From G965216745 sp965216745 (GTDB taxonomy: Bacteria > Pseudomonadota > Alphaproteobacteria > Rickettsiales > Anaplasmataceae): DNA of 64,000 nucleotides. The stretch covers positions 1,043,492 to 1,107,491 of the forward strand of contig OZ244191.1 of assembly GCA_965216745.1 (NCBI GenBank), written 5' to 3'. Below are positions 38,568 to 48,106 of this stretch, piece by piece (position 1 is the first letter of the stretch; the number at the start of each line of letters is the position of its first letter). Both the position numbers and the translations under genes were made by a program. The notes under the pieces are model-generated. The model made no database searches. It was not told the DNA's origin and saw only the letters and a program-made list of their open reading frames with translations.

Positions 38568-39059
38568 ATGTCCAATAAAACCAATGAGTCAACCAAATCA
38601 ATTCCGATGACTAAAAGTGGATTTGAAAGACTTAAAACATATTTACAAGAACTAGAAAACAAAAGTTTAGAAATAACAAAAGCTATTGAAGATGCTCTTA
38701 GACATGGAGATTTATCTGAAAATGCAGAGTATCAATCTGCAAGACAAAATCAAGATTTCAACAATGCTCGCATGGCAGATGTAAGATCTAAAATAGCTTC
38801 AGCAGAAATTATAGACACTTCTCAGATTTCTGGTGACACAGTAAGATTTGGAGCTAAAATAATTTTATCAGATCAAAATGGTGAACGAAAATCTTTTCAA
38901 ATCGTAGGAGAAACAGAGTCTGATATTGACAAAGGGTTGTTGTCATGCACATCCCCAATTGGGTTAGCGTTAATGAACCAAAAAAAAGGAAGCTATATAT
39001 CTGTATCACTTCCATCTGGAGAAAAAGTATATAGAATTGAGGATGTGTCTTTTGAATGA
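38568..39059 (+). CDS. greA: transcript cleavage factor GreA
   Basis: GreA rescues backtracked RNA polymerase by stimulating cleavage of the nascent RNA. The 163-residue protein has the N-terminal coiled coil with the acidic tip motif GDLSENAEYQSAR (about residues 44-56) and the C-terminal FKBP-like globular domain. AGGA lies upstream of the ATG. The length is normal. Two palindromes in its leader are described separately. Confidence 0.95.
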   Translation: MSNKTNESTKSIPMTKSGFERLKTYLQELENKSLEITKAIEDALRHGDLSENAEYQSARQNQDFNNARMADVRSKIASAEIIDTSQISGDTVRFGAKIILSDQNGERKSFQIVGETESDIDKGLLSCTSPIGLALMNQKKGSYISVSLPSGEKVYRIEDVSFE

Positions 39060-39241
39060 AAAACACATCTATTATAATTTTATTCAGAAACATTGTTTTT
39101 TACTCAATATCAGCGTAATTTATACATTAAATTCAAGATAAACTCTAAGCTCTTGATATATACTTTGCATCAAAACTGTTGTTTTAAATAATCTTTGTAA
39201 TTATAATAATATCTTATTCATAGTTTGGTTAATTTGCTGCC

Positions 39242-40276
39242 ATGAATTCTCCCATCAATATTGGAATCAATGGTTCAGGAAGAATCGGAAAATGTATTAT
39301 ACGCGCGCTCTATGAGTTAAATTATCGCGACACAATACAAATAAAAGCAATAAACAGCACAGCTAATGATCTCTCCTATTGCCTTAAATATGATTCTATA
39401 CACGGCACATCTGATTTGGAATTTAGTGAAGAAAATCAGCACCTAAAAATCAACAGCGACAACTATTCAGACGAGATCAAAATTTTCAAAACAAGATCTC
39501 CAGCTGAAATAAATTGGTCTGATTGTGGGGTGGATGTTGTTATGGACTGCACTGGCTCTTTAAAGGAAAAATCTGATGCACTTCAGCATATAGAAAAAGG
39601 AAAAGCAAAAAAAGTCATAATTTCTTCACCCTGCAAACACGCTGATGCTACTATTGTATATGGCGTAAATGAACATATATTGGACGTTAAGAATCATCAA
39701 ATTATATCAGCATCTTCCTGTACTACCAATGCCTTAGCTCCGATTATTAAAATATTAGCACAAGAGATTGGTTTATTGTATGGTTCTGCAACCACAATAC
39801 ATTCTTACACCAATGATCAGAAAATACTAGATGGCAATCATAAAGACCCTAGAAGATCTCGTGCTTGCAATCTATCCATAATCCCAACATCTTCCGGTGC
39901 AGCAAAATCTATTAGCGAGATCATACCAGAAATGAAAGATAAAATATCTGTTTCCACTTTAAGAGTACCAACACCAAATGTTTCAATAATAGATTTTTCA
40001 TTCTTAATATCTAATGAAACTTCAGTAACAGATATTAATGAAACCATGAAAAATGCATCACAAACATACATGAAAAATATATTCGATACCTCAGATAAAA
40101 AACTAGTATCAATAGATTTTAATCATAACAAATATAGCAGCATATTAGATTTAACTCAGACTAATGTAATAGATGGTAGATTTTGTAAAGTCGCATCCTG
40201 GTACGATAATGAGTGGGCTTTCTCATGCAGAATGTTAGACATTGCATGCCTGATAAAGAAAAAACTATCTGCATAA
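39242..40276 (+). CDS. gap: type I glyceraldehyde-3-phosphate dehydrogenase
   Basis: Gap interconverts glyceraldehyde 3-phosphate and 1,3-bisphosphoglycerate. The 344-residue protein shows the Rossmann motif GINGSGRIGK, the catalytic cysteine in SASSCTTNALAP and the C-terminal SWYDNEWAFSCRM. Two points are unusual. The usual GFGRIG is GSGRIG. After AIN the usual Asp (AIND, which binds the adenosine ribose of NAD) is replaced by Ser, in a loop two residues shorter (AINSTANDLSYCLKYDSIHG). Loss of that Asp is common in NADP-using, gluconeogenic enzymes, so use of NADP is plausible but unproven. No pgk or tpi is adjacent. Confidence 0.94.
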   Translation: MNSPINIGINGSGRIGKCIIRALYELNYRDTIQIKAINSTANDLSYCLKYDSIHGTSDLEFSEENQHLKINSDNYSDEIKIFKTRSPAEINWSDCGVDVVMDCTGSLKEKSDALQHIEKGKAKKVIISSPCKHADATIVYGVNEHILDVKNHQIISASSCTTNALAPIIKILAQEIGLLYGSATTIHSYTNDQKILDGNHKDPRRSRACNLSIIPTSSGAAKSISEIIPEMKDKISVSTLRVPTPNVSIIDFSFLISNETSVTDINETMKNASQTYMKNIFDTSDKKLVSIDFNHNKYSSILDLTQTNVIDGRFCKVASWYDNEWAFSCRMLDIACLIKKKLSA

Positions 40277-40406
40277 TTTGAAAAATAAGCTTCCATAATT
40301 TTATAAGTCATAAAATAATTTGATTCATTGAAAATTCAATAAACAATCTCTAATTAATTGTTTGTTGTTATCAATGTCGTAACTTCAATTAAATCAGTAT
40401 AACATC

Positions 40407-41858
40407 ATGGATCCATTTACTATAATAATAGGCCTAGGCGGAATAAAAGGTATAATTTTAATAATCGCCTCATTGTCAGGTGGGATAGCAATACTATCTT
40501 CAACAATATATTTACGCAAAAAAATAAAAAATGAAATAGGCTGGTCGAAGTTTTTTGCATATATAACTGTTTTAATGGCAATCACATTCAGCGCTGTTTA
40601 TGTTTTATTTTTAAACTCTTTATCCCTCATACCAATACAAAATTTAGCAGAAAAAACAATAACACATATTATTACAATCAGCTTAGTTGGAATCCTTGTA
40701 GCAGCAAGTATTGGTCTAAAAATAAAACACTTGCTCAATATAAAAGAAAAAAATGATGAATTAGAATCAAAGAAAAATATTATTGCCAAAAAATGCATTA
40801 ACGCCAAAGATATAGCAATAACTCTTTTAGAGTGGAATAGTGAAAACAAATATAAGGCAGATGCAACATTAAATAATCTCTCTAAAACAAACAAAGCATT
40901 TAAAGAATTTAAAACAGAATTCAGTCAATTGCGAAAAAGCAGTAAAGAATTCCCATTAGAACAAATATTAATGCTGAAAGGATTATGCGAAATGTGCATC
41001 TTAACTATCAAGAAACAATTCTACCTACCTATAGAAGAAATTGAAAAATCCAACCAATCTATGAATAGCTTCATAGATCAAATAAAAATATCACATTCAA
41101 AAAACCAAGGATTAGCAAAAAGTGTTTTCAAACGAGTCAAGAATATTGGAAGCACTATCAAAAAAACACCTGCAAAACTGATAAGCAAAATCACTGGAAG
41201 CCAGCACAAGAAAAAACAAGAAGCATCTCTAGCGCAGAATTGCGAAGTATTAATTTTAGAGATCAAGACATTCTGTGATAATATAATTAAATTTCATCAA
41301 AAAATAAATATTGGAGTAAAAGCAGAAAAGAAAAAGCTTAAAGCGGAAATAAATTCTCATGCTGAGAAGATTGAGAAATCATATAGTGGATATAAGAGCG
41401 CACTTCAAGATATTAAAATTGCACATAATAAAGGATATAAAAAAGCTAATGATGAAATTATCCGTCAGAAGAAAAAAACAAAAGAGCTTTTAAAATCTAT
41501 TAAAAGATTTGATTTCATAATAGCTTTAGGAATAATAAGTGCTATTTTGTGTTTATTAGAATTAGTTTTATTAATTATCAATGAATTTCAAACATTACAA
41601 TTCATAAATATGTTACCAAAAATCACCATCCCAATTGCATTAATCATACTTGTAATTATACCAACAACCTTAGGCTTTTTTATAAATTTTTTTATAAATT
41701 CATCAATCGTAGAAAAAATAAAAGAACTTGAAGAAAAAACTGAAAATAAAAAAGACCTTGAAGAACCAGAAAAGATTTTAAATGATATAAAAAAGATAGA
41801 GAAATGTATTGGTATAAATATACAACAAACAATATCAGAAGATATGTCACTAGTATAA
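40407..41858 (+). CDS. hypothetical membrane protein with helix pairs at both ends
   Basis: A 483-residue protein that I do not recognise. Hydrophobic helices lie at about 5-36, 50-72 and 85-109, then a long Lys/Glu-rich soluble and partly coiled-coil region (about 110-365), then a further pair at about 369-391/407-431, and a charged tail. The final pair is the same short-loop hairpin seen in the proteins at 5609, 7551 and 22514. There is no cleavable signal peptide, though the first helix could serve for export. It sits among core genes (gap before, uvrA after) rather than in the island, which argues for a maintained function. No enzymatic motif is visible. Confidence 0.75.
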   Translation: MDPFTIIIGLGGIKGIILIIASLSGGIAILSSTIYLRKKIKNEIGWSKFFAYITVLMAITFSAVYVLFLNSLSLIPIQNLAEKTITHIITISLVGILVAASIGLKIKHLLNIKEKNDELESKKNIIAKKCINAKDIAITLLEWNSENKYKADATLNNLSKTNKAFKEFKTEFSQLRKSSKEFPLEQILMLKGLCEMCILTIKKQFYLPIEEIEKSNQSMNSFIDQIKISHSKNQGLAKSVFKRVKNIGSTIKKTPAKLISKITGSQHKKKQEASLAQNCEVLILEIKTFCDNIIKFHQKINIGVKAEKKKLKAEINSHAEKIEKSYSGYKSALQDIKIAHNKGYKKANDEIIRQKKKTKELLKSIKRFDFIIALGIISAILCLLELVLLIINEFQTLQFINMLPKITIPIALIILVIIPTTLGFFINFFINSSIVEKIKELEEKTENKKDLEEPEKILNDIKKIEKCIGINIQQTISEDMSLV

Positions 41859-41880
41859 AACTCTGAATCAATCATAACAT

Positions 41881-41902
41881 ATAATCAATTATAATTGATT
41901 AT
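41881..41902. repeat. 22-bp perfect palindrome after the 40407 gene
   Basis: ATAATCAATTA is followed directly by its reverse complement TAATTGATTAT. It lies 23 nt after the stop of the 483-residue gene and 111 nt before uvrA. No T-run follows, so it is not a classic terminator; as an RNA it would have no loop, so a DNA-binding site is the better guess. Confidence 0.4.
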
Positions 41903-42013
41903 ATCTGTAACATTACATTCTTACAACAAATTTCCGAGAAAATGAATAATATATATTTAATTATTACTACAAAATGATACTGTATTTATAAACATTGTGC
42001 GTTCAGGTTTATC

Positions 42014-44815
42014 ATGGAGTATATATCACTGGTAGGGGGAAAAGAGAATAATCTTCAAAACGTCTCCGTCAAAATACCTAAAAACTCACTCACAGTTATA
42101 ACAGGCGTGAGTGGATCTGGAAAGTCAAGTCTTGCATTTGATACAATTTATGCAGAAGGTCATGCTAGATATATGAATAGCTTGACATCTTATGCCAGAC
42201 AATTTTTGCAATTACATGACAAACCAGACGTAGAGTCTATATCTGGACTATCACCAACAATAGCTATAAATCAAAAAACAAACACAAAAAATCCCAGATC
42301 TACAGTTGCAACTGTAACAGAAATATATGACTACATCAGATTGCTATACTCTAGGATAGGAGTACCGCACTCACCATCAACTAATTCTCCTATTACAAAA
42401 CATACCGTCTCTCAGATAGTAGATTTTATTTGCAACTTACCTAAAAAAACAAAAATTCACATCGTTTCACCTGTAGTGCGTTCAGATCCAGGATCTCATG
42501 TCAAAACTTTTGCTACTTTAAAACAAAAACAATACACACGAATCAAAGTGGACCAGATATTATATCAATCAATAGAAGAAATACCCAAATTAGATCATAA
42601 AGTAAACCATGATATATCTGTAATAGTAGACAGGATAGTTGTTGGAGAACCTATAGGCAATCGTTTGGCAAATAGCGTTGAAACTGCTATGAAGTTGGCT
42701 GATGGATTCGTATATATAGAAATAAACTCTATAGACACAGAAGAAGAAAATGTTAAAGAGGGTAAAATCTTCATGTTTTCCGAACATTACGTGTGTCTAG
42801 AATCGGGCTTTTCCATCCCAAAGCCTGAACCTAATATGTTTTCTTTTAATAGTCCCAGAGGAGCTTGCAAAGATTGCAATGGAATTGGAACAAAAAGTGT
42901 AATAGATCCAAAATATCTGGTATCTGATCACAGAAAATCAATAACTGAAGGTGCAATAGATCCAATTCATAATCTTGTGGGGTTACAGAAAAAAAATTTT
43001 ATAAATTCCCTTCAACGCTTTGCTCAAAAATATAATTTCTCTTTAACAGATCCGTGGAGAAACATTAAAAATGAAATACGCAATAAAATAATCTTTGGAT
43101 GTAAAGAATACATGGCATTCAAAGGAGTTGTAAACGTACTGCAATCAATATTCTCTGCTTCAGAATTACAGAAATATATGTCTAATGCGAAATGCACAAG
43201 CTGCAAAGGGAAAAGATTGAACCAACAATCTTTGTGCGTAAAAATTACTAACTTAAACATAAGTGAAGTAACAAATATGACTGTTGAAGATGCAATAGAG
43301 TATTTCAATAATCTAAAAACTAAAATCTCTGATCAAGAATTCAAAATAGCTCAAAAAGTTTTGGAGGAAATAATTAAAAGACTTAACTTCTTGATCTCTG
43401 TTGGGCTTGGTTATCTAGTATTAGGGCGAGAGTCTGGCACATTATCTGGCGGTGAAAGCCAAAGGATAAGGCTTTCATCGCAATTAGGCTCTTCTTTGAC
43501 TGGAGTTACTTATGTCTTGGACGAACCGTCGATTGGTCTACATCAGCACGACAACACAATGCTGCTCAACACTCTGAAAAATCTAAGAGATTTAGGAAAC
43601 ACGGTAATAGTTGTTGAACATGATCAAGAAACAATAGAATCTGCTGATTACGTTATAGACGTAGGCCCAGGAGCTGGTGTATACGGAGGTAAGATAATAG
43701 CTGAAGGCACAGCACAGGAATTGAAAGAAAATAAAGCAAGCATTACAGGTTTATATATTTCAGGGAAAAAGCAAATTTTCATACCAAATGAGCGGAAGAA
43801 ATTTGATAAAAAAATATCATTAAAAGGAGCTTCATCAAATAATCTTAAAAATCTTGATGTAGATTTCCCATTAGGTATCTTTGTATGCGTAACAGGTGTT
43901 TCCGGCGGGGGAAAGTCTACTCTAATAATGAACACCTTATATAAAGCAATACACAACGCTATTAACAAAACCAGTTATGATACTGGGAAATATACATCTA
44001 TAACGGGATTAGAATATATAAGCAGAGTAGTTCACGTAAATCAATCCCCAATAGGTCGAACACCTTTGTCTAATCCAGCAACATACACCGGAATATTCAA
44101 TCATGTGAGAGATGTTTTTGCTCTTCTACCAGAGTCCAGGGCGCGTGGATATAAAGTTGGTAGATTTTCTTTCAATGCCAAAGGTGGGAGATGTGAAGCA
44201 TGCTCGGGAGGTGGACTGATAAAAATAGAAATGCACTTTCTACCAGATGTTTATGTTACATGCGAACACTGTAATGGAAAAAGATATAACAGAGAAACAT
44301 TAGAAATCACATATAACAGTAAAAATATATCTGATATTCTTGATATGACATGCGATCAAGTCGTTGATTTTTTTGCAAATCATCCATTGATATATGATAA
44401 AGCACACAAACTACAACAAGTTGGGCTAGGTTATTTGAAAATAGGTCAATGCTCAACAACTCTTTCTGGAGGTGAAGCACAAAGAGTTAAACTGTCCAAG
44501 GAACTTTCAAAAAGATCTTCCGGAGACTCTATATATATACTGGACGAACCCACAACTGGGTTACATTTTGAAGACATAAACAATCTATTATCAGTATTAA
44601 GGAAACTAGTAGATAAAGGAAATACAGTAATAGTTATAGAGCATAATCTAGATGTCATCAAAACAGCAGACTATATAATTGATATAGGCCCAGGAAGCGG
44701 GAATAATGGCGGAGAACTTATTGGAGTCGGCACACCAGAGGAGATAGTTGAACAATGTAGCAATAAAAGTCTTACAAGTAAATACTTAGCACAATACCTG
44801 AATAAAAACAAATGA
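42014..44815 (+). CDS. uvrA: excinuclease ABC subunit A
   Basis: UvrA is the damage-recognition ATPase of nucleotide excision repair. The 933-residue protein has both ABC modules: Walker A GVSGSGKSS near residue 33 and GVSGGGKST near 630, signature motifs LSGGESQRIRL and LSGGEAQRVKL, and Walker B LDEPSIGLH and LDEPTTGLH. Zinc-binding cysteines are in CKDCNGIG/CTSCKGKR and in the C-terminal CEACSGGG...CEHCNGKR. Complete and of normal length. Confidence 0.97.
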   Translation: MEYISLVGGKENNLQNVSVKIPKNSLTVITGVSGSGKSSLAFDTIYAEGHARYMNSLTSYARQFLQLHDKPDVESISGLSPTIAINQKTNTKNPRSTVATVTEIYDYIRLLYSRIGVPHSPSTNSPITKHTVSQIVDFICNLPKKTKIHIVSPVVRSDPGSHVKTFATLKQKQYTRIKVDQILYQSIEEIPKLDHKVNHDISVIVDRIVVGEPIGNRLANSVETAMKLADGFVYIEINSIDTEEENVKEGKIFMFSEHYVCLESGFSIPKPEPNMFSFNSPRGACKDCNGIGTKSVIDPKYLVSDHRKSITEGAIDPIHNLVGLQKKNFINSLQRFAQKYNFSLTDPWRNIKNEIRNKIIFGCKEYMAFKGVVNVLQSIFSASELQKYMSNAKCTSCKGKRLNQQSLCVKITNLNISEVTNMTVEDAIEYFNNLKTKISDQEFKIAQKVLEEIIKRLNFLISVGLGYLVLGRESGTLSGGESQRIRLSSQLGSSLTGVTYVLDEPSIGLHQHDNTMLLNTLKNLRDLGNTVIVVEHDQETIESADYVIDVGPGAGVYGGKIIAEGTAQELKENKASITGLYISGKKQIFIPNERKKFDKKISLKGASSNNLKNLDVDFPLGIFVCVTGVSGGGKSTLIMNTLYKAIHNAINKTSYDTGKYTSITGLEYISRVVHVNQSPIGRTPLSNPATYTGIFNHVRDVFALLPESRARGYKVGRFSFNAKGGRCEACSGGGLIKIEMHFLPDVYVTCEHCNGKRYNRETLEITYNSKNISDILDMTCDQVVDFFANHPLIYDKAHKLQQVGLGYLKIGQCSTTLSGGEAQRVKLSKELSKRSSGDSIYILDEPTTGLHFEDINNLLSVLRKLVDKGNTVIVIEHNLDVIKTADYIIDIGPGSGNNGGELIGVGTPEEIVEQCSNKSLTSKYLAQYLNKNK

Positions 44816-44899
44816 TATAAATGTTTCACTCAGGTTGTCAAAAACTCAATAGATTTGTTATATCTCAGCAATAGTTACAAAGAGATACTGGATATAACT

Positions 44900-45307
44900 T
44901 TAAAACATGTGGTTGTCAAGCTTAGCTTCATCAGACATCATATCTTTGTTCCACTTGGGTTGCCAAACTATATTAACAACAACATCAGACAAATCCAGAG
45001 ATTCCTTGACAAAAGATTGAACAGCTTTAGGCATACTTTCAGCTACAGGACAAGTAGGGGAAGTTAAAGTCATATCTATAGAAACATAATCATAAGAAGA
45101 AATCTTGACTTCGTAGACAAGTCCTAGATCAACAATGTTTGTACTCAATTCAGGATCATAGAAATGCTTCAGGAGTTCTATTATCCTACTCTTTAGGTCA
45201 GGAAGTGATCTTATTCTTTGAATTTCTTCAAAATCACAACCCCTGCAAAAAGATTCAAATGAAGCTTGAGGAATAAAATCCTTAAGCTCTTTATAGTCCT
45301 TGGACAT
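44900..45307 (-). CDS. SufT-like iron-sulfur assembly protein (DUF59/MIP18)
   Basis: MIP18/SufT proteins help mature or transfer Fe-S clusters. The 135-residue protein carries the DUF59 core: IIELLKHFYDPELSTNIVDLGLVYEV, then MTLTSPTCPVAESMP with the conserved cysteine, then VVNIVWQPKWNKDMMSDEAKL. An N-terminal extension of about 40 residues (with CRGCDF) precedes it. It starts 5 nt after the sucB stop on the same strand, so the two are cotranscribed. In many alphaproteobacteria this gene is in the suf operon; no suf genes are seen here. Confidence 0.85.
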   Translation of the reverse strand: MSKDYKELKDFIPQASFESFCRGCDFEEIQRIRSLPDLKSRIIELLKHFYDPELSTNIVDLGLVYEVKISSYDYVSIDMTLTSPTCPVAESMPKAVQSFVKESLDLSDVVVNIVWQPKWNKDMMSDEAKLDNHMF

Positions 45308-45312
45308 AACAA

Positions 45313-46476
45313 TTATATCTTCAAGAGCATTCTGCTAGGATCTTCTATTAATTGCTTTATTCGCACTAGAAAAGTAACTGCACCTTTTCCATCAACTATC
45401 CTATGATCATAAGAAAGAGCAAGATACATCATATCTCTAATTTCAACTTGGCCAGACACAGCAACTGGCCTTTTTTGTATTGTATGCATACCCAATATTC
45501 CAGATTGAGGAGGATTGATAATAGGAGTAGAAAGAAGAGAACCGTAAATGCCGGCATTAGAAATGGTAAATGTGCCTCCAGACATATCATCTACTGTTAA
45601 CTTATTATCTCTAGCTTTCTTGGCAAGTCTCAATATTTCGAGTTCAATTTCATGAAAAGAAAGTTTTTGGGCATTGCGTACAACAGGAACCACAAGGCCA
45701 TTCTCAGTTCCTACTGCTACACCGATATCACAATAATCTTTATAAATAATATCATTTCCCCTAATCTCAGCATTAATATCTTGTATTTCAAGCAAAGCAT
45801 GAACAGCAGCTTTAAGGAAAAAAGACATAAATCCTAGCTTGACTCCATGAATTTTTTCAAATTTCTCTTTATAAGAAGATCTGAGATTAATGACATTGGT
45901 CATATCCACTTCATTGAATGTGCTAAGTATAGCAGCTGTATTTTGAGAATCCTTAAGTCTCTGAGCTATTTTAGATCTCATTCTGCTCATCTTGACTACT
46001 CTTTGAGGTCTTGCGTCAGAAGACGCAACTGAAGAATTTTCATTAATAGTGCAAACATTATGAATAGGCTGAACTTGTGGTTGAGAAACTTCTGGCTGAT
46101 TAGATACAATAGAAGAAGATTTCACAATAGAAGGAGACGGTTTTTTAGGGATAATTTTTTTATCTTCATGATGGTAATTAATTTCAACATTTTTGGGTTT
46201 TTCGGATTGGATTGAATTTTCAGAAGTTGAATCAGCATCAGAATCAATAGAAGCAATAATTTGACCAGCAGAAACAAGATCATCAACACTGCAATCCATA
46301 GAAACTAAAACTCCAGAACATGGAGCAACAACTTCAAGAGCTGCTTTATCTGTTTCAAGCTCGAAAACAACTTCATCCTTCTGAACAAAATCTCCCTTTG
46401 ATTTTTTTATATCAGAAACTTCAGCTTCAGATATAGACTCACTAAGATTAGGAACTTCAATTTTAAAAATAGCCAC
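45313..46476 (-). CDS. sucB: dihydrolipoyl succinyltransferase SucB, no visible subunit-binding domain
   Basis: SucB is the E2 core of the 2-oxoglutarate dehydrogenase complex, passing succinyl groups from lipoyl-lysine to CoA. Of 387 residues, 1-78 are the lipoyl domain with the lipoylated Lys44 in ETDKAALEV. The catalytic domain starts at about 155 (KMSRMRSKIAQRLKDSQ) and ends with the active-site SYDHRIVDG (His358, Asp362). Between them the linker (about 80-150) is Ser/Pro/Gln-rich. I cannot find the peripheral subunit-binding domain, whose GxGxxGRI...DV pattern normally sits there. Length is correspondingly short. The downstream sufT-like gene follows after 5 nt. sucA is elsewhere. Confidence 0.92.
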   Translation of the reverse strand: MAIFKIEVPNLSESISEAEVSDIKKSKGDFVQKDEVVFELETDKAALEVVAPCSGVLVSMDCSVDDLVSAGQIIASIDSDADSTSENSIQSEKPKNVEINYHHEDKKIIPKKPSPSIVKSSSIVSNQPEVSQPQVQPIHNVCTINENSSVASSDARPQRVVKMSRMRSKIAQRLKDSQNTAAILSTFNEVDMTNVINLRSSYKEKFEKIHGVKLGFMSFFLKAAVHALLEIQDINAEIRGNDIIYKDYCDIGVAVGTENGLVVPVVRNAQKLSFHEIELEILRLAKKARDNKLTVDDMSGGTFTISNAGIYGSLLSTPIINPPQSGILGMHTIQKRPVAVSGQVEIRDMMYLALSYDHRIVDGKGAVTFLVRIKQLIEDPSRMLLKI

Positions 46477-46664
46477 TACGAATCACACAAAAAAAAATTA
46501 AATTAAAGCATATCCTATTGTTCGTAGAGAAATTGTCAATGTTTTTCTCACAAACAAAAACTTTTCAGCAATGCATTTATATTAAAAATAATTTGTTTAT
46601 AAAGCAGAAAACAGCGAAAATGAATTCATTGATTATATGGTAAAAAACCAATCACTACTATAAA

Positions 46665-46979
46665 ATGATAGGAATAAAAGAAGCATCAGAAAAATTAGAA
46701 GTTCCTCAATACGTTTTGAGATTCTGGGAAACACAATTCAAACAAATACGCCCATTGAAAAAAAATGGACGAAGAATTTATAGGGATTCAGACATTCAGA
46801 AACTACAAACAATTAAAAATCTTCTTCATGTCAAAAAGTACACCATAGAAGGTGCAAAACAGTACCTTATGGACCAAAAAATCAAAAGAATTGGTACACC
46901 ACAAGAAAAAATAGAAGAAGCTCTATATCACTTAAAGGAAGCAAACAAAAGAATCAAACAAAGACTTGAAAAGGAATAA
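46665..46979 (+). CDS. MerR-family transcriptional regulator
   Basis: A 104-residue DNA-binding protein. Residues 2-70 are a MerR winged helix-turn-helix: IKEASEKLEVPQYVLRFWETQF, then RRIYRDSDIQKLQTIKNLL, the pattern of the small alphaproteobacterial MerR-like regulators often found beside ihfA. The C-terminal 30 residues are a short coiled coil for dimerisation, with no ligand-binding domain. It stands alone here between sucB (divergent) and the ankyrin gene. Target unknown. Confidence 0.85.
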   Translation: MIGIKEASEKLEVPQYVLRFWETQFKQIRPLKKNGRRIYRDSDIQKLQTIKNLLHVKKYTIEGAKQYLMDQKIKRIGTPQEKIEEALYHLKEANKRIKQRLEKE

Positions 46980-47104
46980 TCAACATTATTCACATGAAAA
47001 AATATTATTTACTACGATCACCTGGTTGTTAATCATTTATTTCAAACCAAGAATTAAGTAGGCATTTATTTATTGCATCAAATCTGATATGTAATACTAA
47101 TTAT

Positions 47105-48031
47105 ATGTCAAAAGGTAAGCAGTTGATAAAGTTGTTAATTTTACTAATTTTATGTGGCACAACTAATATTTCCAAGGCTCAGGACACAACTAATATTTCC
47201 AAGCCTCAGGATTTAGAAAAAAATTACAACAAAACTACAGAAACAAACAAAGATGCCTACGTTAGCATAAATAACCAATCAAACAACGCACCTCCTACAT
47301 CTTCTTTTTCACCTATTAGGTCCAAATCCAAAAAAGAGAATATAAAAACAAAAAAAAATCAAGATTTAAAAGAAACAAAAGCACCGCAAAGCACAAAACA
47401 AAATCAGAAATCATCAAATGATAAAAAAAACGAACAAAACCAATCCTTGCAGAAAGTGATTCCAGAAAATAAAATTGAAGATCAAGATAATCATAAAAAC
47501 AATATTACAAATAATTCAGAAAAACATAATGAACAAACATCAGATATAAAAGATCAAAAAACAAAAAACGACTTAAAGTACATAACTCATTGGGGGAAAA
47601 AACCCATAAAAAACAAATCTAATAAACAACCTGAAGACAAATCAAAAGATCTTAAAAAAACTCAAGAAATTAATTCCAATTATTTAGAAGCTTTAAAAGC
47701 CACCACTTCAAATTTGAATTCAAATGCTCCAAAAATTTTATTTATATCGGATTATGAAGAATTAGTCTTCAAAACAGCCAGTGAAGGTAATATAGCGGCA
47801 TTAGCCAGCTTATTAGATATTGTAGAAGAAGTAGACATAAGAAACTCAGATGGAGCTACACCTTTATTGATTGCAGTACGTTCAAACAAACTAGAATCAG
47901 TAAAATTTTTGATTGCTAGAGGAGCCGACCCTAACGCAAAAGATCATAAAGGACTCACGCCTTTAAAAATAGCAACTCAGATGCGTTCAACTAATATTAT
48001 TAACGCTATAAATTCTAGATCTAAAAATTAA
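47105..48031 (+). CDS. exported ankyrin-repeat protein
   Basis: A 308-residue protein with an N-terminal signal peptide (KQLIKLLILLILCGTTNISKA, cleavage likely after SKA). Residues about 30-205 are a low-complexity Lys/Asn/Gln/Ser linker. The C-terminal 90 residues hold two to three ankyrin repeats, with DGATPLLIAVRSNKLESVKFL and the consensus-like ARGADPNAKDHKGLTPLKIA. A 9-residue direct repeat (TTNISKAQD, TTNISKPQD) straddles the cleavage region. Ankyrin proteins of Rickettsiales are often host-directed, but a Sec signal points to the periplasm or surface. The next gene, a protease with its own N-terminal hydrophobic segment, follows on the same strand. Confidence 0.85.
   Translation: MSKGKQLIKLLILLILCGTTNISKAQDTTNISKPQDLEKNYNKTTETNKDAYVSINNQSNNAPPTSSFSPIRSKSKKENIKTKKNQDLKETKAPQSTKQNQKSSNDKKNEQNQSLQKVIPENKIEDQDNHKNNITNNSEKHNEQTSDIKDQKTKNDLKYITHWGKKPIKNKSNKQPEDKSKDLKKTQEINSNYLEALKATTSNLNSNAPKILFISDYEELVFKTASEGNIAALASLLDIVEEVDIRNSDGATPLLIAVRSNKLESVKFLIARGADPNAKDHKGLTPLKIATQMRSTNIINAINSRSKN
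47159..47212. repeat. 27-bp tandem repeat in the ankyrin gene
   Basis: Two copies of a 27-bp unit (starting ACAACTAATATTTCCAAG) at 47159-47185 and 47186-47212, differing at two positions. It duplicates nine codons around the signal peptide cleavage site in frame. Confidence 0.92.
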
Positions 48032-48106
48032 TCTAATATCAAGAAACCTAATATATATATTATATATATGTATTATTTCACGAAAGATCTCTAAGGAACA
48101 TATATA

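Noticed and set aside
48045..48070. Alternating AT tract considered as an origin or unwinding element
   Set aside because: No DnaA-box cluster or origin-linked genes surround it; it is short and lies in a spacer between two coupled genes.
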